Shown: one piece after another, positions 37,901 through 49,500 of the stretch
Layout: each line of letters begins with the position of its first letter
Numbering within the stretch: the first letter of the stretch is position 1
NCBI RefSeq assembly: GCF_014805685.1
Contig: NC_060911.1
Location: forward strand, 14,758,712 to 14,822,711
Reading direction: 5' to 3'
DNA from: Silurus meridionalis
Lineage: Eukaryota; Chordata; Actinopteri; Siluriformes; Siluridae
DNA: 64,000 bases
Made by a program: the position numbers and the translations under genes
Notes under the pieces: generated by a model
Database searches by the model: none
The model's input: the letters and a program-made list of their open reading frames with translations, nothing else
Told to the model about the DNA's origin: nothing

Positions 37901-40272
37901 ACAATCCTACCTACAAATGCCACTTTAACCACAAGCCAAGTTACTAATGCCACTTTGACAATCCTACCCACAAATGCCACTTCAAATGCAGTCCTACCTA
38001 CAAATGCCACTTTAACCACAATCCTACCTGCAAATGCCACTTCAACCACAACCCTACCTACAAATGCCACTTCAACCACAAGCCAAGCTATTAATGCCAC
38101 TTTGACAATCCTACCCACAAATGCCACCTCAACCCCAGTCCTACCTACAAATGCCACTTCAACCACAATCCTACCTGCAAATGCCACTTCAACCACAAGC
38201 CAAGCTACTAATGCTACTTCAAAGACAATCCTACCTACAAATGCCACTTCTGCAACAATCCGACCTACAAATACCACTTTTACCACACTCCTACCTTCAA
38301 ATGCCACTTTGACAATCCTACCCACAAATGCCACTTCAACCACAATCCTACCTACAAATGCCTTTTTAAATGCCACTTCAACCATAAACCTATCTACAAA
38401 TGCCACTTCAACCCTGAGCATGTCTACAAACCCACCTTCAACAAGTCCTCCTGAAGTAGCTTCAGTATTTATACTGGTGTTTAGCATGAATGAACTTTTT
38501 GTTCAGGCATTGTCTAATCCCCAGTCACCTGAGTTTAGGTCAAAATCTCAAGATATCCGTGATAAGGTATGCTTCATGGTGAATATTGAGAAATCAGATA
38601 GATTTGGCAATGATGCAACTGTCTGCATTTGAACATTTATACATAACCATATGTGACTTATTTATTAGCTTTAATATGTGATTAAATCCTACTGCATGAA
38701 AAGTCTTGATAAAAAGTGTATTCATTTTATCAAGACTTTTCATGCAGTAGGATTTAATCACATATTACTTATTAATTACTTGATAAAAAGTCTATTTATT
38801 TTCAACTATATTTTTCAGGTTGAACCAATTTTTAGACGAGCCTTTCCAAATTTCATCAAGATGATAATTCATAATTTCTGGTGAGAAATCTTGTTTAAAT
38901 ATTAAATCTGTTTTTCTCTGCTTTTGATGACAATCACAATTTAACCCTATATTTATCTATGCTTGTTTTGCAGGAGTGGTTCAATTGTGACAAATTCTAC
39001 TCTTGACTTTAATGATAATGGAACCATCCCAACCAACTCCACAGTAAAACAAACCCTTGTGAATGCGGCGAACACCACCTACTTGAACATTTCTACAGAT
39101 TCTATAAGTGTCTCTGAGGTTCCAGGTCAGTAAACACTTTTCAGCTTGCACCATTAATAACTGGTTTGTGCACATGATTATATTCTAATTCCAATTTAAA
39201 CGATTTATCAATAGTCACAAAGACCATTTCTACCACAAGCATGTCTACAAACAGCTCTTCACCAACAAGCGTGTTCCCAACCCTGAGCACGTCTACAAAC
39301 CTCACTTCAACCCAACGTTCATCTACAAATGCCACTTCAGCGCTAAGCACATCTACAAATGCCACCTTAACCCTGAGCCCGTCTACAAGCGGCTCTTCAA
39401 CAACAAGCTCATCGACAACCACAAGCACATCTACAAGCAGCCCTTCAACAACATTACCTCCGACACCTCCAACTTTTAACTTGACATTTAGTATCATAGA
39501 AACATTTGATGCAGCTCTGGCCAACAACAGCTCTCCACAGTTTCAGGCAAAATCTAGAAATATCCATAATCAGGTGGGTTTTATTGGCAATACTTCCATT
39601 TATAATTTTTGGATACAGATTTATTTATTTTTTTTTTTACAGTTTTTTTACTTTTTTGATTATTTTAGTTGTATAAATGAGGTTTATTACAATGAACTAT
39701 TTCTAATACTAAATGTGACAGACCAGTGTTTTACTTGTTTTGCTGTTAATACCTGACTTATTTCAAATTTTCTTTAGATTGAACCATTGTTCAAGAGATT
39801 CTTTACATCCTTTATTCTTATGCAAATAGTAATATTCAGGTATGAAGTAAAATATGGTCCTCAATATTTTTTGTTTGTTCATTTGTTGATTACTGGTTGA
39901 ATTTGAACCTGTATCTCTACATATGTATCTTCTCAGGAATGGATCTATTATTACAGAGAGCAACCTTTATATGAATCCTAGTGGCCCAAATGTTACTCTG
40001 GAACAGGTGAAATCCGTCTTCCTCGGTGGACTTTCCAGCTTTAACTTTACTGTTGATCCGAACTCCGTCAGTGTCACTCTTGGTCAGTATACACTATTTA
40101 CTGTACTACTTATTACTAAAAAATATTTTAGCCATAAATATGTTAACATGCATTTAATTATATAATTACTTTATTTTTTGCAGGTAATTCCATGCCACCA
40201 GCGATTGCAAGCTCACTTTCCATGATATTGATGACACTTCTACTATCAATATCATTGCACTTCGAGCTCTAG
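19931..40272 (+). CDS. Mucin-like multi-SEA, GPI-anchored protein, gene 3 (giant)
   Basis: Coding exons: 19931-19970, 21589-21716, 22284-22345, 22434-22585, 22668-27303, 27809-27870, 27968-28119, 28207-38566, 38819-38880, 38974-39125, 39215-39573, 39778-39839, 39937-40082 and 40184-40272 (TAG). Together 16,462 nt. Eight single-base deletions relative to repeat consensus (seven in exon 22668-27303, one near 33238) break the frame; adding eight gives an exact multiple of three, about 5,490 codons. It has a short signal peptide (MDWRLILAVSCMI), a SEA domain immediately after it, a ~4.4-kb STTTTSTPSP array, SEA 2, a ~10.2-kb TNATSTTILP array, SEA 3, a short Ser/Thr stretch, a terminal SEA and a GPI-type tail. 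All splice sites are GT-AG in the coding part. It would be an enormous lipid-anchored mucin. No ortholog name can be assigned. Confidence 0.87.
19971..21588 (+). other. First coding intron of gene 3
   Basis: GTAAGT to GACAG. The region near 20890-21030 matches 8555-8650 of gene 2. Short T runs only; no other gene or mobile element was recognised. Confidence 0.7.
21610..22585 (+). other. SEA domain 1 (N-terminal), gene 3
   Basis: Pieces are 21610-21716, 22284-22345 and 22434-22585: FNLVFSVNEPFFGALLNPSS, TEPIYRQATANFIRMIICSF and [14 protein letters not shown]. It follows the signal peptide with no repeat between, as in gene 4. GSIV fits the cleavage motif. Confidence 0.87.
21895..22065. repeat. 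Interspersed repeat in SEA intron
   Basis: GTGTGGGTGCGGGTTTCATTCC followed by AATAGAAGCC, GAGTCTATTGAAAGCC and ATCAGGTGTGAC. Similar sequence occupies the matching intron of SEA 2 at 27415-27570, and a more decayed trace is seen at 50935-51090 in gene 4. It was probably inserted before the cassettes multiplied. Confidence 0.55.
22690..27140 (+). repeat. 30-bp coding minisatellite, gene 3 array 1
   Basis: About 148 units encode STTTTSTPSP and variants. Few N-x-S/T sequons are present, in contrast to the next array. Frame breaks by one lost base lie near 23572, 24112, 24509, 25098, 25203, 26191 and 26267. The segment from about 23,690 is repeated about 988 bp later with very few differences. 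The breaks at 24112, 25098 and 26267 fall in the same unit (TPPIQP-stop) and so are inherited copies. Confidence 0.93.
27199..28119 (+). other. SEA domain 2, gene 3
   Basis: Pieces are 27199-27303, 27809-27870 and 27968-28119: [40 protein letters not shown] and WRGSTVADSILEFN. The cleavage position reads G-S-T-V. A Cys replaces the usual Arg in ATSICNK. Confidence 0.87.
27415..27570. repeat. Interspersed repeat in SEA intron
   Basis: GTGTGGGTGCAGGTTTCATTCC, AGTAGAAGCC and a GTGTGGCTTCTG stretch match 21895-22065 in the first SEA cassette of the same gene. Confidence 0.55.
28215..38430 (+). repeat. Giant 30-bp coding minisatellite, gene 3 array 2
   Basis: About 340 units, mostly TNATSTTILP, TNATLTTILP, TNATLTILP (27 bp), and TNATSTTSQA, inside one 10,360-nt exon. 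Each unit carries an N-A-T sequon. Longer blocks recur: the unit IFPTIAVLNATSTAVLP begins near 30834, 31769 and 33512, so about 935 and 1,743 bp apart; 32305-32496 and 34041-34232 also correspond at about 1,736 bp. Only one frame break was found, near 33238 (CAACGCAG for CAACCGCAG). Confidence 0.95.
38458..39125 (+). other. SEA domain 3, gene 3
   Basis: Pieces are 38458-38566, 38819-38880 and 38974-39125: SVFILVFSMNELFVQALSNP, VEPIFRRAFPNFIKMIIHNF and [18 protein letters not shown] fits the cleavage motif. Confidence 0.86.
38672..38767. repeat. Perfect 43-bp inverted repeat in intron of gene 3
   Basis: Left arm 38672-38714 and right arm 38725-38767 are exact reverse complements, separated by a 10-nt loop. 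The arms include CTACTGCATGAAAAGTCTTG. It lies between the first and second exons of SEA 3. A related single copy of the loop region (TTGATAAAAAGTCTATTTAT) follows at about 38780-38802. Confidence 0.95.
39466..40082 (+). other. Terminal SEA domain (4), gene 3
   Basis: Pieces are 39466-39573, 39778-39839 and 39937-40082: [40 protein letters not shown] and NGSIITESNLYMNPSGPNVT. A 239-nt Ser/Thr-rich lead (TNATSALSTS, SGSSTTSSST) precedes it in the same exon with no clear tandem array. Same class as the other terminal SEA modules. Confidence 0.86.
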
Positions 40273-40889
40273 ACCTGATCAGAGAACATACACAATCACC
40301 CATATGTACATAATCATTAATAAGATAAAATGAATGTTTTATTCTTAGAAACAAAATCATCTTTACATAAGAAATACTAATATCTGATCTGTTGAAACTG
40401 GAGACTTAATGAGGGTTGTGATTTGCCTCTAAATTTCTCCACATTCTAAAAGTCCTACAAGGATTTTCTTCCATTTCTATTCAAATCTGTTGGATGTTTT
40501 TGTTCAGTGATTAATGCTATAATTAAATGTATTAAATCAGTATTATACAGTATCATTTTTGACCTTGCACCTGTATAAGCAAACCAACATATGACTTCTC
40601 TTTAAAAGTGTTCAATGATTATAAACCATGCATGAAAGAAAGCTTAGCACAATTGATTTGATATTTAATGCTTATAATATAATTATATTATTATTTGTTA
40701 TTGGGTGGTGAGAGATTTATAAATTGTGTCTTAAGAGGAAAGTCTCTAAAAGTTTGCCATACCTTTTTACCCTGGTTCCTAAATTGGTTGTGTACTGTAA
40801 GTGTAAGGCAATGCTGTGTTCCAGGGCAGAAAACAAAGGAGACAGCTAAGCTTATGAACATACCTGTAGAAAAGCAGAATAGGGAGTAA

Positions 40890-41720
40890 CGGAAATATTT
40901 TTTTCCAGGGAACTGGCTGCTCCAAGATCAGTGGCCATGACCTTAAGGACTTGGTTGGTCTGTTCCACCTGCCTGTTGGTTTGGTAGTTGAAACCTGTGG
41001 ACAGACTCACAAGAGCATTGCAGATAGCTTTCCAAACCTGGGATATGAGATGGGATTTTTGTTCTGAGACAATATATGATGGATCAGAAGGTTAGCAGTC
41101 TCCTGACCTGTGTACAGACATTGAGAACAAATCTATTATGGCTGGAAATGGTGGTATTATCTTGGAAGTTTGAAAAGCCTGTGACAAAGTCAAATGTAAT
41201 AGACCATGGTTGATTGTGAATCGGCAGATCTCCGGTGCAAGACCACCAGAGATTTATGAGATTCCTTTCCACAGACACACACTGAGTGGGCAGAGACAAT
41301 GCTTGTGTGTCGGCATTTATTAAGGGGCCATTAAAAGTGCTGTTTCAACAGCTCCAGGGTATGAGCGACACCAACTTGACCACCAACAACTCCCAATACC
41401 CACATAGTTACATTCTGCTGCAGTCTGGTGGTGGGAAAAGAAGGCACATGAGTGGAGTTTAGGGTCTAGTATCAAACACTAGCACTGCCCCCATCCCTAA
41501 GGCCAAAGTGTCCACCTCCACATTGGATTGGTAAGAGGAATCAGGTTTAATCAACAAGGGGGCAGAATTGAATAGCTCTGTGAATCTGGCAAACACTTGA
41601 GTGGCTTTCCAGACAAAAGGCAATGGGCGGCTTTGCTACTACCTGTCTCTCATCAGGGTTTACCCTGATACAACCATTTTTGATAATATACCCTGTTTGG
41701 CTGTTTGTCAGGCTTGATCG
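40890..41720 (-). mobile_element. Ty3/gypsy retrotransposon fossil (RNase H and integrase parts)
   Basis: On the minus strand, a piece near 41299-41140 reads GDLPIHNQPWSITFDFVTGF, matching the 'LPIPHRPW.HIALDFVTG' core of gypsy integrases. A second piece near 41065-40895 resembles the 'S.VW..c..L..s.sg.hPqtNGQ.ER.N' region. Further upstream on the element, around 41720-41450, a decayed stretch fits the RT-RNase H boundary. Stops and frame changes break it throughout. No LTRs were recognised. Confidence 0.75.
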
Positions 41721-42060
41721 ATAGCAGTTTCCTTGATGGCTTTTGGGAAAAAACTCTTACACAGTCTGGATGTGAGGCCCGAATACTTCTGTACCTTTTT
41801 CCAGACAGCAGGAGAGTAAACAGTGTGTGATCAACCGCAATGCTGGTGGCTTAACATATGCAGAGTGTGGTGTAAATGTCCATGATGTAGTAGAGATTGG
41901 TTTTCCTTGTTGCAGATCTGGTGTTAAGGGACCAGGTGAGGTTCTAGATCCTCAAATGTTCCCTTCACATAAGAAAAGCCTACTGACAAATATCTTGACT
42001 AAATTTATAACATTTCCAGTTGAATGGAGCTTCTTAATTATTGCCTTGTTCCTGGAAATA

Positions 42061-43163
42061 CAGTGGAACCCGGTTATCTCGACCTCGGTTATCTTGACAA
42101 CCCTATTAAGTCGACCTTTTTGAAGTGGAACCGCCAAATTCTCGCTTTTTCTAAGCATTTTTTATCGGTTATGTCAATCGCCGAACCCTAATATCTCGAG
42201 CACAAGGGGGAAAAAAATTTGCCATTTAACGTCGGTTATCTCTGTGCAGCCGCAGAAGAACTCATGAAGTGGCGGAAAAATCAAACCTTACAGATACTAC
42301 AGGTGTTGTATTGTATACTGGTGAATCTCTGCTGTTAGTAACCCTTACCCAGAGAGCCGTGCTCCACCGAGCGCGCAAGCAGGGTAAGGAGCACGGCTCT
42401 CTTGGTAAGGAGTTGAAGCCGGGAGCTTCAGAGAAAGCGGCCGAGAAAGCACCTGCCATGCCCCCTTCGGCCGTTCACGTTTGAGACTTTTCTGTCCCTC
42501 ATTTTTGGTTTCGGGCTCGGTTTTGTATCTTCCAGGTTTTTTTTCCGGCTTCGCGCCGTGCCGCCGGTCGCGGTATTTTTTAATTTCCCTATTTTTCCAT
42601 TCACAAACTCTCTCTCTCTCTCTCTCCCCCTCGGCATCGCGGACGTAAGTTTTTCGGACACTTTGCTTTGTGTGTTTGTGCGGATTACTTCAGCCTGATG
42701 GTCATAAGTTTTCAGAAACTTAGTTACTGTTTTTTTCCCCACATGTGGACTAAATGTGAGATGGCACTGTGCAGCCGCTGTTTTTTTTTTTTTGAGAGAT
42801 CTGTGTGTTTATAATGTTGGAGAATATAATAAAGGTTTGTATGGAGAATGGACGGTGGTTTGTATTGTATACTGGTAAATCTCTGCTGTTAGTAGGTGCA
42901 CTTATGCCTTTTGTTGTTAACAAACGTATGTACATTTTTATAGCATGCCTTCATCAAACAAATCACGGCAACGCTGTTGTGTAAAAAAAACCTTCAAAAA
43001 CACGTGCATGCACATTCTCATTTATTAACGCACATCATGTACATAAAGGAATTTCAAGCACGTTAATATATTGCCGCCATTTTGTTTTCGTTTATCTCGA
43101 TCATCGGTTACCTCGATGCTTTTTGGCGACCCCCTAGGACATAGACATAACCGGGTTCCACTG
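42061..43163. mobile_element. Tigger/pogo-like non-autonomous DNA element with TA target duplication
   Basis: The left end CAGTGGAACCCGGTTATCTC and the reverse complement of the right end CAGTGGAACCCGGTTATGTC are near-identical terminal inverted repeats. TA dinucleotides flank both sides (42059-42060 and 43164-43165). The 1,103-bp body has no transposase. It has an internal 15-bp inverted repeat (42351-42365 and 42388-42402, AGAGAGCCGTGCTCC) and an internal direct repeat (42308-42340 and 42863-42895). A CT run lies at about 42607-42627. Confidence 0.85.
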
Positions 43164-45255
43164 TATGCACTTCAGTGCTTTTGCTATACTTCCAGACACT
43201 TAACATTTTGTGAAGCTCAATGACCGTTTAAGACAAGCCTGTTAGAGTGTGTTGATATCAATTCCAATTAGACAACATAGAATATAACCTCAGAACAGGC
43301 TTTTACTCCAGAGCCAAGTCCAGAGAGCAGACAAGCAAGTAAAATGTAGACATGCATAGAAAGTTGGTTTTAATATACAAATGAACAATAAATGAGATCA
43401 GACTCAATTTGATCTGACATTAAGACTGTAAAATAGAAAATAAATGAATAATTAAAATATTAATGTTTTTTTGATCAGTAGTTTTGTATAGTTTATTTAA
43501 CAGAAATGTCGATGAAACCACAGTATGGAGCATTAAATGAAGCTGCTACTGGATTCAGATCCATTAAATATAATGTTTATCTATGTAAGAAACAAAAAGT
43601 TTTCATTTCAATGTTTGAAATTCATAATATGTGGCACCACAAAAAGTCTACCCAGCTTATTCCACTAGGTATTCTAAATGCCCTTTAATGTATTCATCTG
43701 AAAATAATGCAATACATTGTTTTCTGTCTGAAATCCACTAATGTTGCAAAATACAATTCAAGTAATCAGAAATCAAAAAGAAAGAGCTCTGTTAAATGTG
43801 CATTTTGTGAATATATGAATGTGGGACAGCAGAAGGTTTAGGGGGAAGGAATGTCATTAAGGACAGGATCAGTTCCGAACAAATCTGTTTATTAGTGCGT
43901 TTAGTGCTCTATTCACACGCTCACGTGCACAAACCTCCCCCTCGTACCGTTCTCTCGCTTCTCTTTATATGCCCCCTGCTCACTGCAAGAGCGAGAACAT
44001 TCATTAGTCAAAATCTCCCTCAGGTGCATCATTCCTACCCATTTTTGCTCCCGGCCTCACCCTCTATTCATAAACCGGCGCTCGGCCACGCCTCCGCTGC
44101 CACAATTGATACACACAGTTTTAATATTAAGATGACTACTTAATTGTTACTAACATCATTAATACCTCCAACCAGACATATCATTTTAAAAAATTGCATG
44201 TGTCTCACCTGACTGAGAAACATGAGGAAATTATAGTAATGATTTACTCAAATATTAGAATCATTTGAATGCTATGTTTTATACTAACTTATTTTATGTA
44301 AAAAATCAGTTGGTATAAAACAAAACCTTCATGTTATTCGAATTCTTTTTTTAAAGGAAGTGTTCACAGCTTCAGTCAAGTTTCTCAGTTCAGGAAAGGG
44401 AGGCGCCGTTCATTACCGGCACTAATCTTGGGTTTGCCACATTCTTGAAGCAATCTAAAAATGTGATCTTCACGATGTGCCCAGACACTGTGCACTTGAC
44501 TGGCTTTTTGTTTTTTTTACACTTTTTTCTTTTACTTTTTTCTTGGTGATATCTCAGCAAATACCATGAATACTTCATCAGGCAAGCAAGAAATGTATTT
44601 TGCTTGTACAGATCCTAGTTCTGTTTAAGGACTGGATAATGGACTACGTGCTTCTAAGAGCAGAGTTGTATAGCATCGGTTGATAGACAAGAATTGTGAC
44701 TTTCTTAGTGTTCTTAAGCAATTCCTAGACACTTGGTCTTTTCATTGTCGCCATTAAGAAAATACAAACACTTTGATATTTTTGTTATCATTAACCATAA
44801 ATAATGGTTTCATTAATGGTTTCAAATCTAAAATTAATTTAATTTACCACACTACTACTACTACTACTAATGATATATAATGATAACATTAAAGTACCAA
44901 GTTTAGCTGAGAAACAGAAACACAGATTAATTACTTTAATTGCGATATCTTTCTATCTAATCGTATTTATTTGACCCTCCACTATTCATATATTTTCTTC
45001 TGACCCAAATGAAGGACAGATTCGTAGATTTTTTTTTTTTTTAACTTTCTATCAGGCATTTTAGCTTTCCTGAGCTACCAGTGTAAAGTGTGAGCAATAG
45101 AACAAAAGGTCATTTATGAGGGATGTGCAAAATAAAGTTTCCTTTTTGTTTTATTTTCATGTTTTGATTGCACTTCTGAAAAATCACCCAGTGCTGTTTG
45201 TTAAGGAAGTTTTTTTTTTTACGCTGTCAGTGGAAATGACAAAGCATCCAGGCTG

Positions 45256-45414
45256 TGATTGGTTCTTGGGGATCTTTTAACATCATGGGAGTTGGCATAA
45301 TAAAGCTATAATGCTCAGTTACTCAGGTTTAATATGCCATTGAGCTGCTCTGAACTTTGACACTGCGACTCTGTCACTGGATTGAAAACACTCCACATTT
45401 ACCTGCAGGCACAG
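45256..45414 (+). promoter_or_regulatory. Promoter and non-coding exon 1 of gene 4
   Basis: ATTGG at 45258-45262, TTAACATCATGGGAGTTGGC, TATA-like CATAATAAAG at 45296-45305, and an exon end CTGCAGGCACAG at 45414 with a GTAAGG donor. Exon 2 follows at 45879, after TATTTTAG. The spacing between ATTGG and the TATA-like site is 34-38 bp in all three genes. Confidence 0.68.
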
Positions 45415-45739
45415 GTAAGGAATTACTTTATTTTCTTCTCAATCAGGTAGAATCACCAGACTAAAAGATGATATAATGTAAATAAGAGATATATAATGGT
45501 CCCTAGTGTACAGTGCTTAAAGAATATTTGTATGTACACACAATGTACTAGATATATATATTAATTAAAGTTAATTATATTATCAATTCATTATATAATT
45601 ATATTTATAAATATATGAAGTTAATTATATAATCAATACATTTTATAAGTAGGATTGTTTCAATTATATCATCACAATTAAAAAAGGAATTACAATAATA
45701 ATGTAATACGTTGTAAAAAATAATGTATATTATATTGTG

Positions 45740-45823
<84 letters not shown>
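45740..45823. repeat. Compound (CA)n(TA)n microsatellite
   Basis: A short CA run followed by about 34 AT dinucleotides, just upstream of the signal-peptide exon of gene 4. Confidence 0.96.
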
Positions 45824-45828
<5 letters not shown>

Positions 45829-45893
45829 TTTCCTTCCTTTTTTTTATCTTTTTTTTAAATAAATATTTATTATTTTAGGTTCTAAACAGCAGA

Positions 45894-46471
45894 ATGGACT
45901 GGAGGGTTATACTGGCTGTTTCGTGTCTGATTGGTAAATGTGATTTTTCTCCTTTTCTGCAGTTATTGCAGTTATAATCTCAAGTACAACACCGGGTTTC
46001 GCTCACATTCTCTCTCAGCAGTATTACACAGCAAAAAGCTGTGTTACTTTAGAAATTTTGTCAAATGTGCGTATTTTATTAGACACAGAAATCAAATTTG
46101 AAATCTATATTCAATACATGAACAATAACTATTTTAAATATTCATTCATTGTGTTTTTTAATATTATAGTCAATTTATAAGCAGTCAAATTAATAAATAA
46201 TTAGTCGAATCATTTGGAAAAAGAAAGAAAGAGAAAAACGATGCTGGGAATTCTCTGATGCAACTCCTGCAACTTCAGTTTTCAAATCAAACTACATACT
46301 AGTTGCTATTTTTGCTATCTTTTTTCCTTTATTTCTTATTTGTTCCGGGACTTTGTGTTGAGTGATCGTTCTTTCGCGACAATGGATTATTATTGCATTT
46401 TACCAAAAGATATTTATCTCTGCTTAGGTATGTAGCCAAGCCTGCTGGTTTATTTGCTCTTGTCTATGCAC

Positions 46472-46506
<35 letters not shown>

Positions 46507-49500
46507 TTTATGAGAATAAAGTTATGTTCATAGCACGGTAATGGAAGCTCATTGTTGCCTAACTGAATATTTTCATTATATAACCAAAGGTGTGTGTAAT
46601 CCTGACATTACATCCACATATGCTCAAGCTTATTCTAGATTTATTTCATAATAAGCGCCACTTTTTTGGGGTGTATCCTGTAAGGATTTGTGATCATTCA
46701 AAACCAAGCTCATTATTATGATCAGACATGGTGAGGAGTGGGGTTCAGCCAGTGTTCCAGTTTAACCCGAAGGTGTTTAGTGGAGCTGAGAAGGTCAGGG
46801 GTCTGTGCAGGACCCTCATTTTTTTCTATGCCAACCATCACCCCAACTACTTTGTCTTCATGGAGTAGCTTTGTGTACATGAGCTTTGTGCATTGCTATG
46901 CTTGAACAGGGTTTGACCAGAGGGTCTGGAACATAGCAGGAAAACACTGCATAGTTAGTGGAACAGTTACGGAAATCAAACACCCAGTGTGTTGGAAAGA
47001 CAAAGTCACAGGATAGTAACAAATTCCTGACAAGAAACAATGCACCAATAATAATAATAGTAACAACTATTATACAAATTGTAATTATTATTATAAACAA
47101 TTTTACTTTACATTACTATATTGGTTGCAAAGTTTTTTAATATTTTAATATATGGATGTGATAGTCAGGGATTCAATACTTTTGGCTATTCGTTTCAAAT
47201 CAACCAATGAATTCTGGTGAGTTATAATAATTTCCTGCAAAGCGTGATTTTATTTCTTTGAAACATAGTTTTGATGCCATCTATCAGAGTTGTATGTCTT
47301 TTTTTTTTTTTAGATGGTTCTTGCTGTTTTCAGACAGCAACAAGAATATGACACTCTTTAGGAAATGTTTTTAACAGACACAAAAACAAAAGAGTTCATA
47401 ATAATACATTAGCCAGGAATGTCCTTTTTCTATCCATTATTAATAATTTGTGCCTTAGTCGTCTCCGTGTCACAACTCAGGAATCGTATTACTAAGGAAT
47501 CCGAACTGCTTTGCATTTTTTTAGAATTCATATTTATTTCTAAAAATGTTAAATAGTGTGAATCTAGCGTCTAAGTAAGGGAGTAAGTTCAGAGTTGTTT
47601 TTATTGTTTTTTTGTCCATATTTTGAGGTATTGTATGTTTTGGTTTTGTTGTTTATGTTTTATGTGATTTTTCTTTTTTTTTTTTCAAGTAAAAGTACAT
47701 TTTGCACTTGCACACAACTCTCCTCATGTTACTTGACAGTTACCTTGTAACCCGTTTAAGAAAGAATGTGTGAAAAGCTCTCATTCCCAAGTTGACTTTC
47801 ACAGACAACACCATTTAGCGATTGCTATTTTTGTGTTTGCAAATCAAACTTTGTTTTTTTATCTAACAGCTACCAGTGCCAGTCAAGTTCAGACCAATTT
47901 TAGCTTGGTATTTAGCATCAACGAAAACTTTATTGCAGCACTGGGCAATAACAGCTCTCCTGAGTTTGAAAATAAATCTGCAACGATCCGTAATCAGGTA
48001 TGTTTTATTGATAATGCTTCCGAATGTTTTTAAAAAACCAGAAAGTTAGAAAGAAATGTATTGATTGAGGCATTTGTTTTTCAGCTTGAACCAATATATA
48101 GGGATGCCAACTCCATAAACTTCATTGGCATGGAAATCCTTAGCTTCAGGTAAAAAAATAATAAAAAATAAAATAATGAATTCAATAAAAAGATCAAAAT
48201 TATATATATAATATATATTATATAATATATTTATGTTTTAATATATATTGGTTTTTGATCTATGTTTTTGATCAATGTATGTAAATATTTTTCTTTCAGC
48301 AATGGTTCTACTGTGACATTTTCCACCCTTAAATTTAATGCCAGTGGCACCATCCCAAATAGCACCATATTAAAAGAAACACTTGTTAATGCGAACATCA
48401 ACTCAACCCTGAACATTATTCCAGATTCTATAAATGTTACCCTGCTTACTGGTCAGTATACACTTTAAAGGATACTGCATTTACAAAACGTTTTGGAGAT
48501 GTATAAATTCTAATTCTAATTTAACTTTACAACTAACAGAAACGAACACCACTTCGACCCAAAGCACATCTACAAACAACTCAGTGGCAAACACCACTTT
48601 GACCACAATCTCACCTACAAACAGCTCAGAGACAAACACTACCTTAAACTCAAGCCCAACTACAAACAGCTCAGAGACAAACACAACTTTGATCCCAATC
48701 CCACTTACAAACAGCTCAGTGGCAAACACCACTTCAACCCCAATCTCACCGACAAACAACTCAGAGACAAACACCACTTTGACCCCAATCCCACCTACAA
48801 ACAGCTCAGAGACAAACACCACTTTGACCCCAATCCCACCTACAAACAGCTCAGTGGCAAACACCACTTCGATCCCAATCCCACCTACAAACAGCTCAGT
48901 GGCAAACACCACCTTAAACTCAATCCCACTTACAAACAGCTCAGTGGCAAACACCACTTCAATCACAATCCCACTTACAAACAGCTCAGTGGCAAACACC
49001 ACTTTGATCCCAATCCCACCTACAAACAGCTCAGTGGAAAACACCACTTCAATCACAATCCCACCTACAAACAGCTCAGTGGCAAACACCACTTTGATCC
49101 CAATCCCACCTACAAACAGCTCAGAGACAAACACCACTTCAACCCCAATCCCACCTACAAACAGCTCAGTGGCAAACACTACCTTAAACTCAAGCCCACC
49201 TACAAACAGCTCAGAGACAAACACCACTTCAACCCCAATCCCACCTACAAACAGCTCAGTGGCAAACACCACTTCAACCCCAATCCCACCTACAAACAGC
49301 TCAGTGGCAAACACCACTTGATCCCAATCCCACCAACAAACAGCTCAGAGACAAACACCACTTCGACCCCAATCCCACCAACAAACAGCTCAGTGGCAAA
49401 CACCACTTCGATCCCAATCCCACCTACAAACAGCTCAGTGGCAAACACCACTTCGATCCCAATCCCACCTACAAACAGCTCAGTGGCAAACACCACCTTA

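Larger units (their letters stand above)
40273..45255. other. Intergenic region between genes 3 and 4
   Basis: The first ~400 bp are collinear with the 3' flanks of genes 1 and 2. Then a gypsy fossil (about 40890-41720) and a Tigger-like element (42061-43163). The part 43166-45255 holds a short ACT run near 44851-44870 and a GC-richer patch at about 43830-44110 of unknown nature. No gene is supported. The LINE remnant seen before genes 2 and 3 was not found here. Confidence 0.68.
45934..47869 (+). other. First coding intron of gene 4
   Basis: It holds a GA microsatellite (46474-46503) and an interspersed repeat at 46735-46925 shared with gene 2. No exon is supported within it. Confidence 0.7.

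Noticed and set aside
28215..38430. CRISPR array or other spacer-repeat system
   Set aside because: Units are contiguous and coding, with no unique spacers, and the DNA is eukaryotic.
43895..44143. An 82-codon frame in a GC-richer patch
   Set aside because: No domain, no splice context and no paralog; possibly part of an unidentified repeat.
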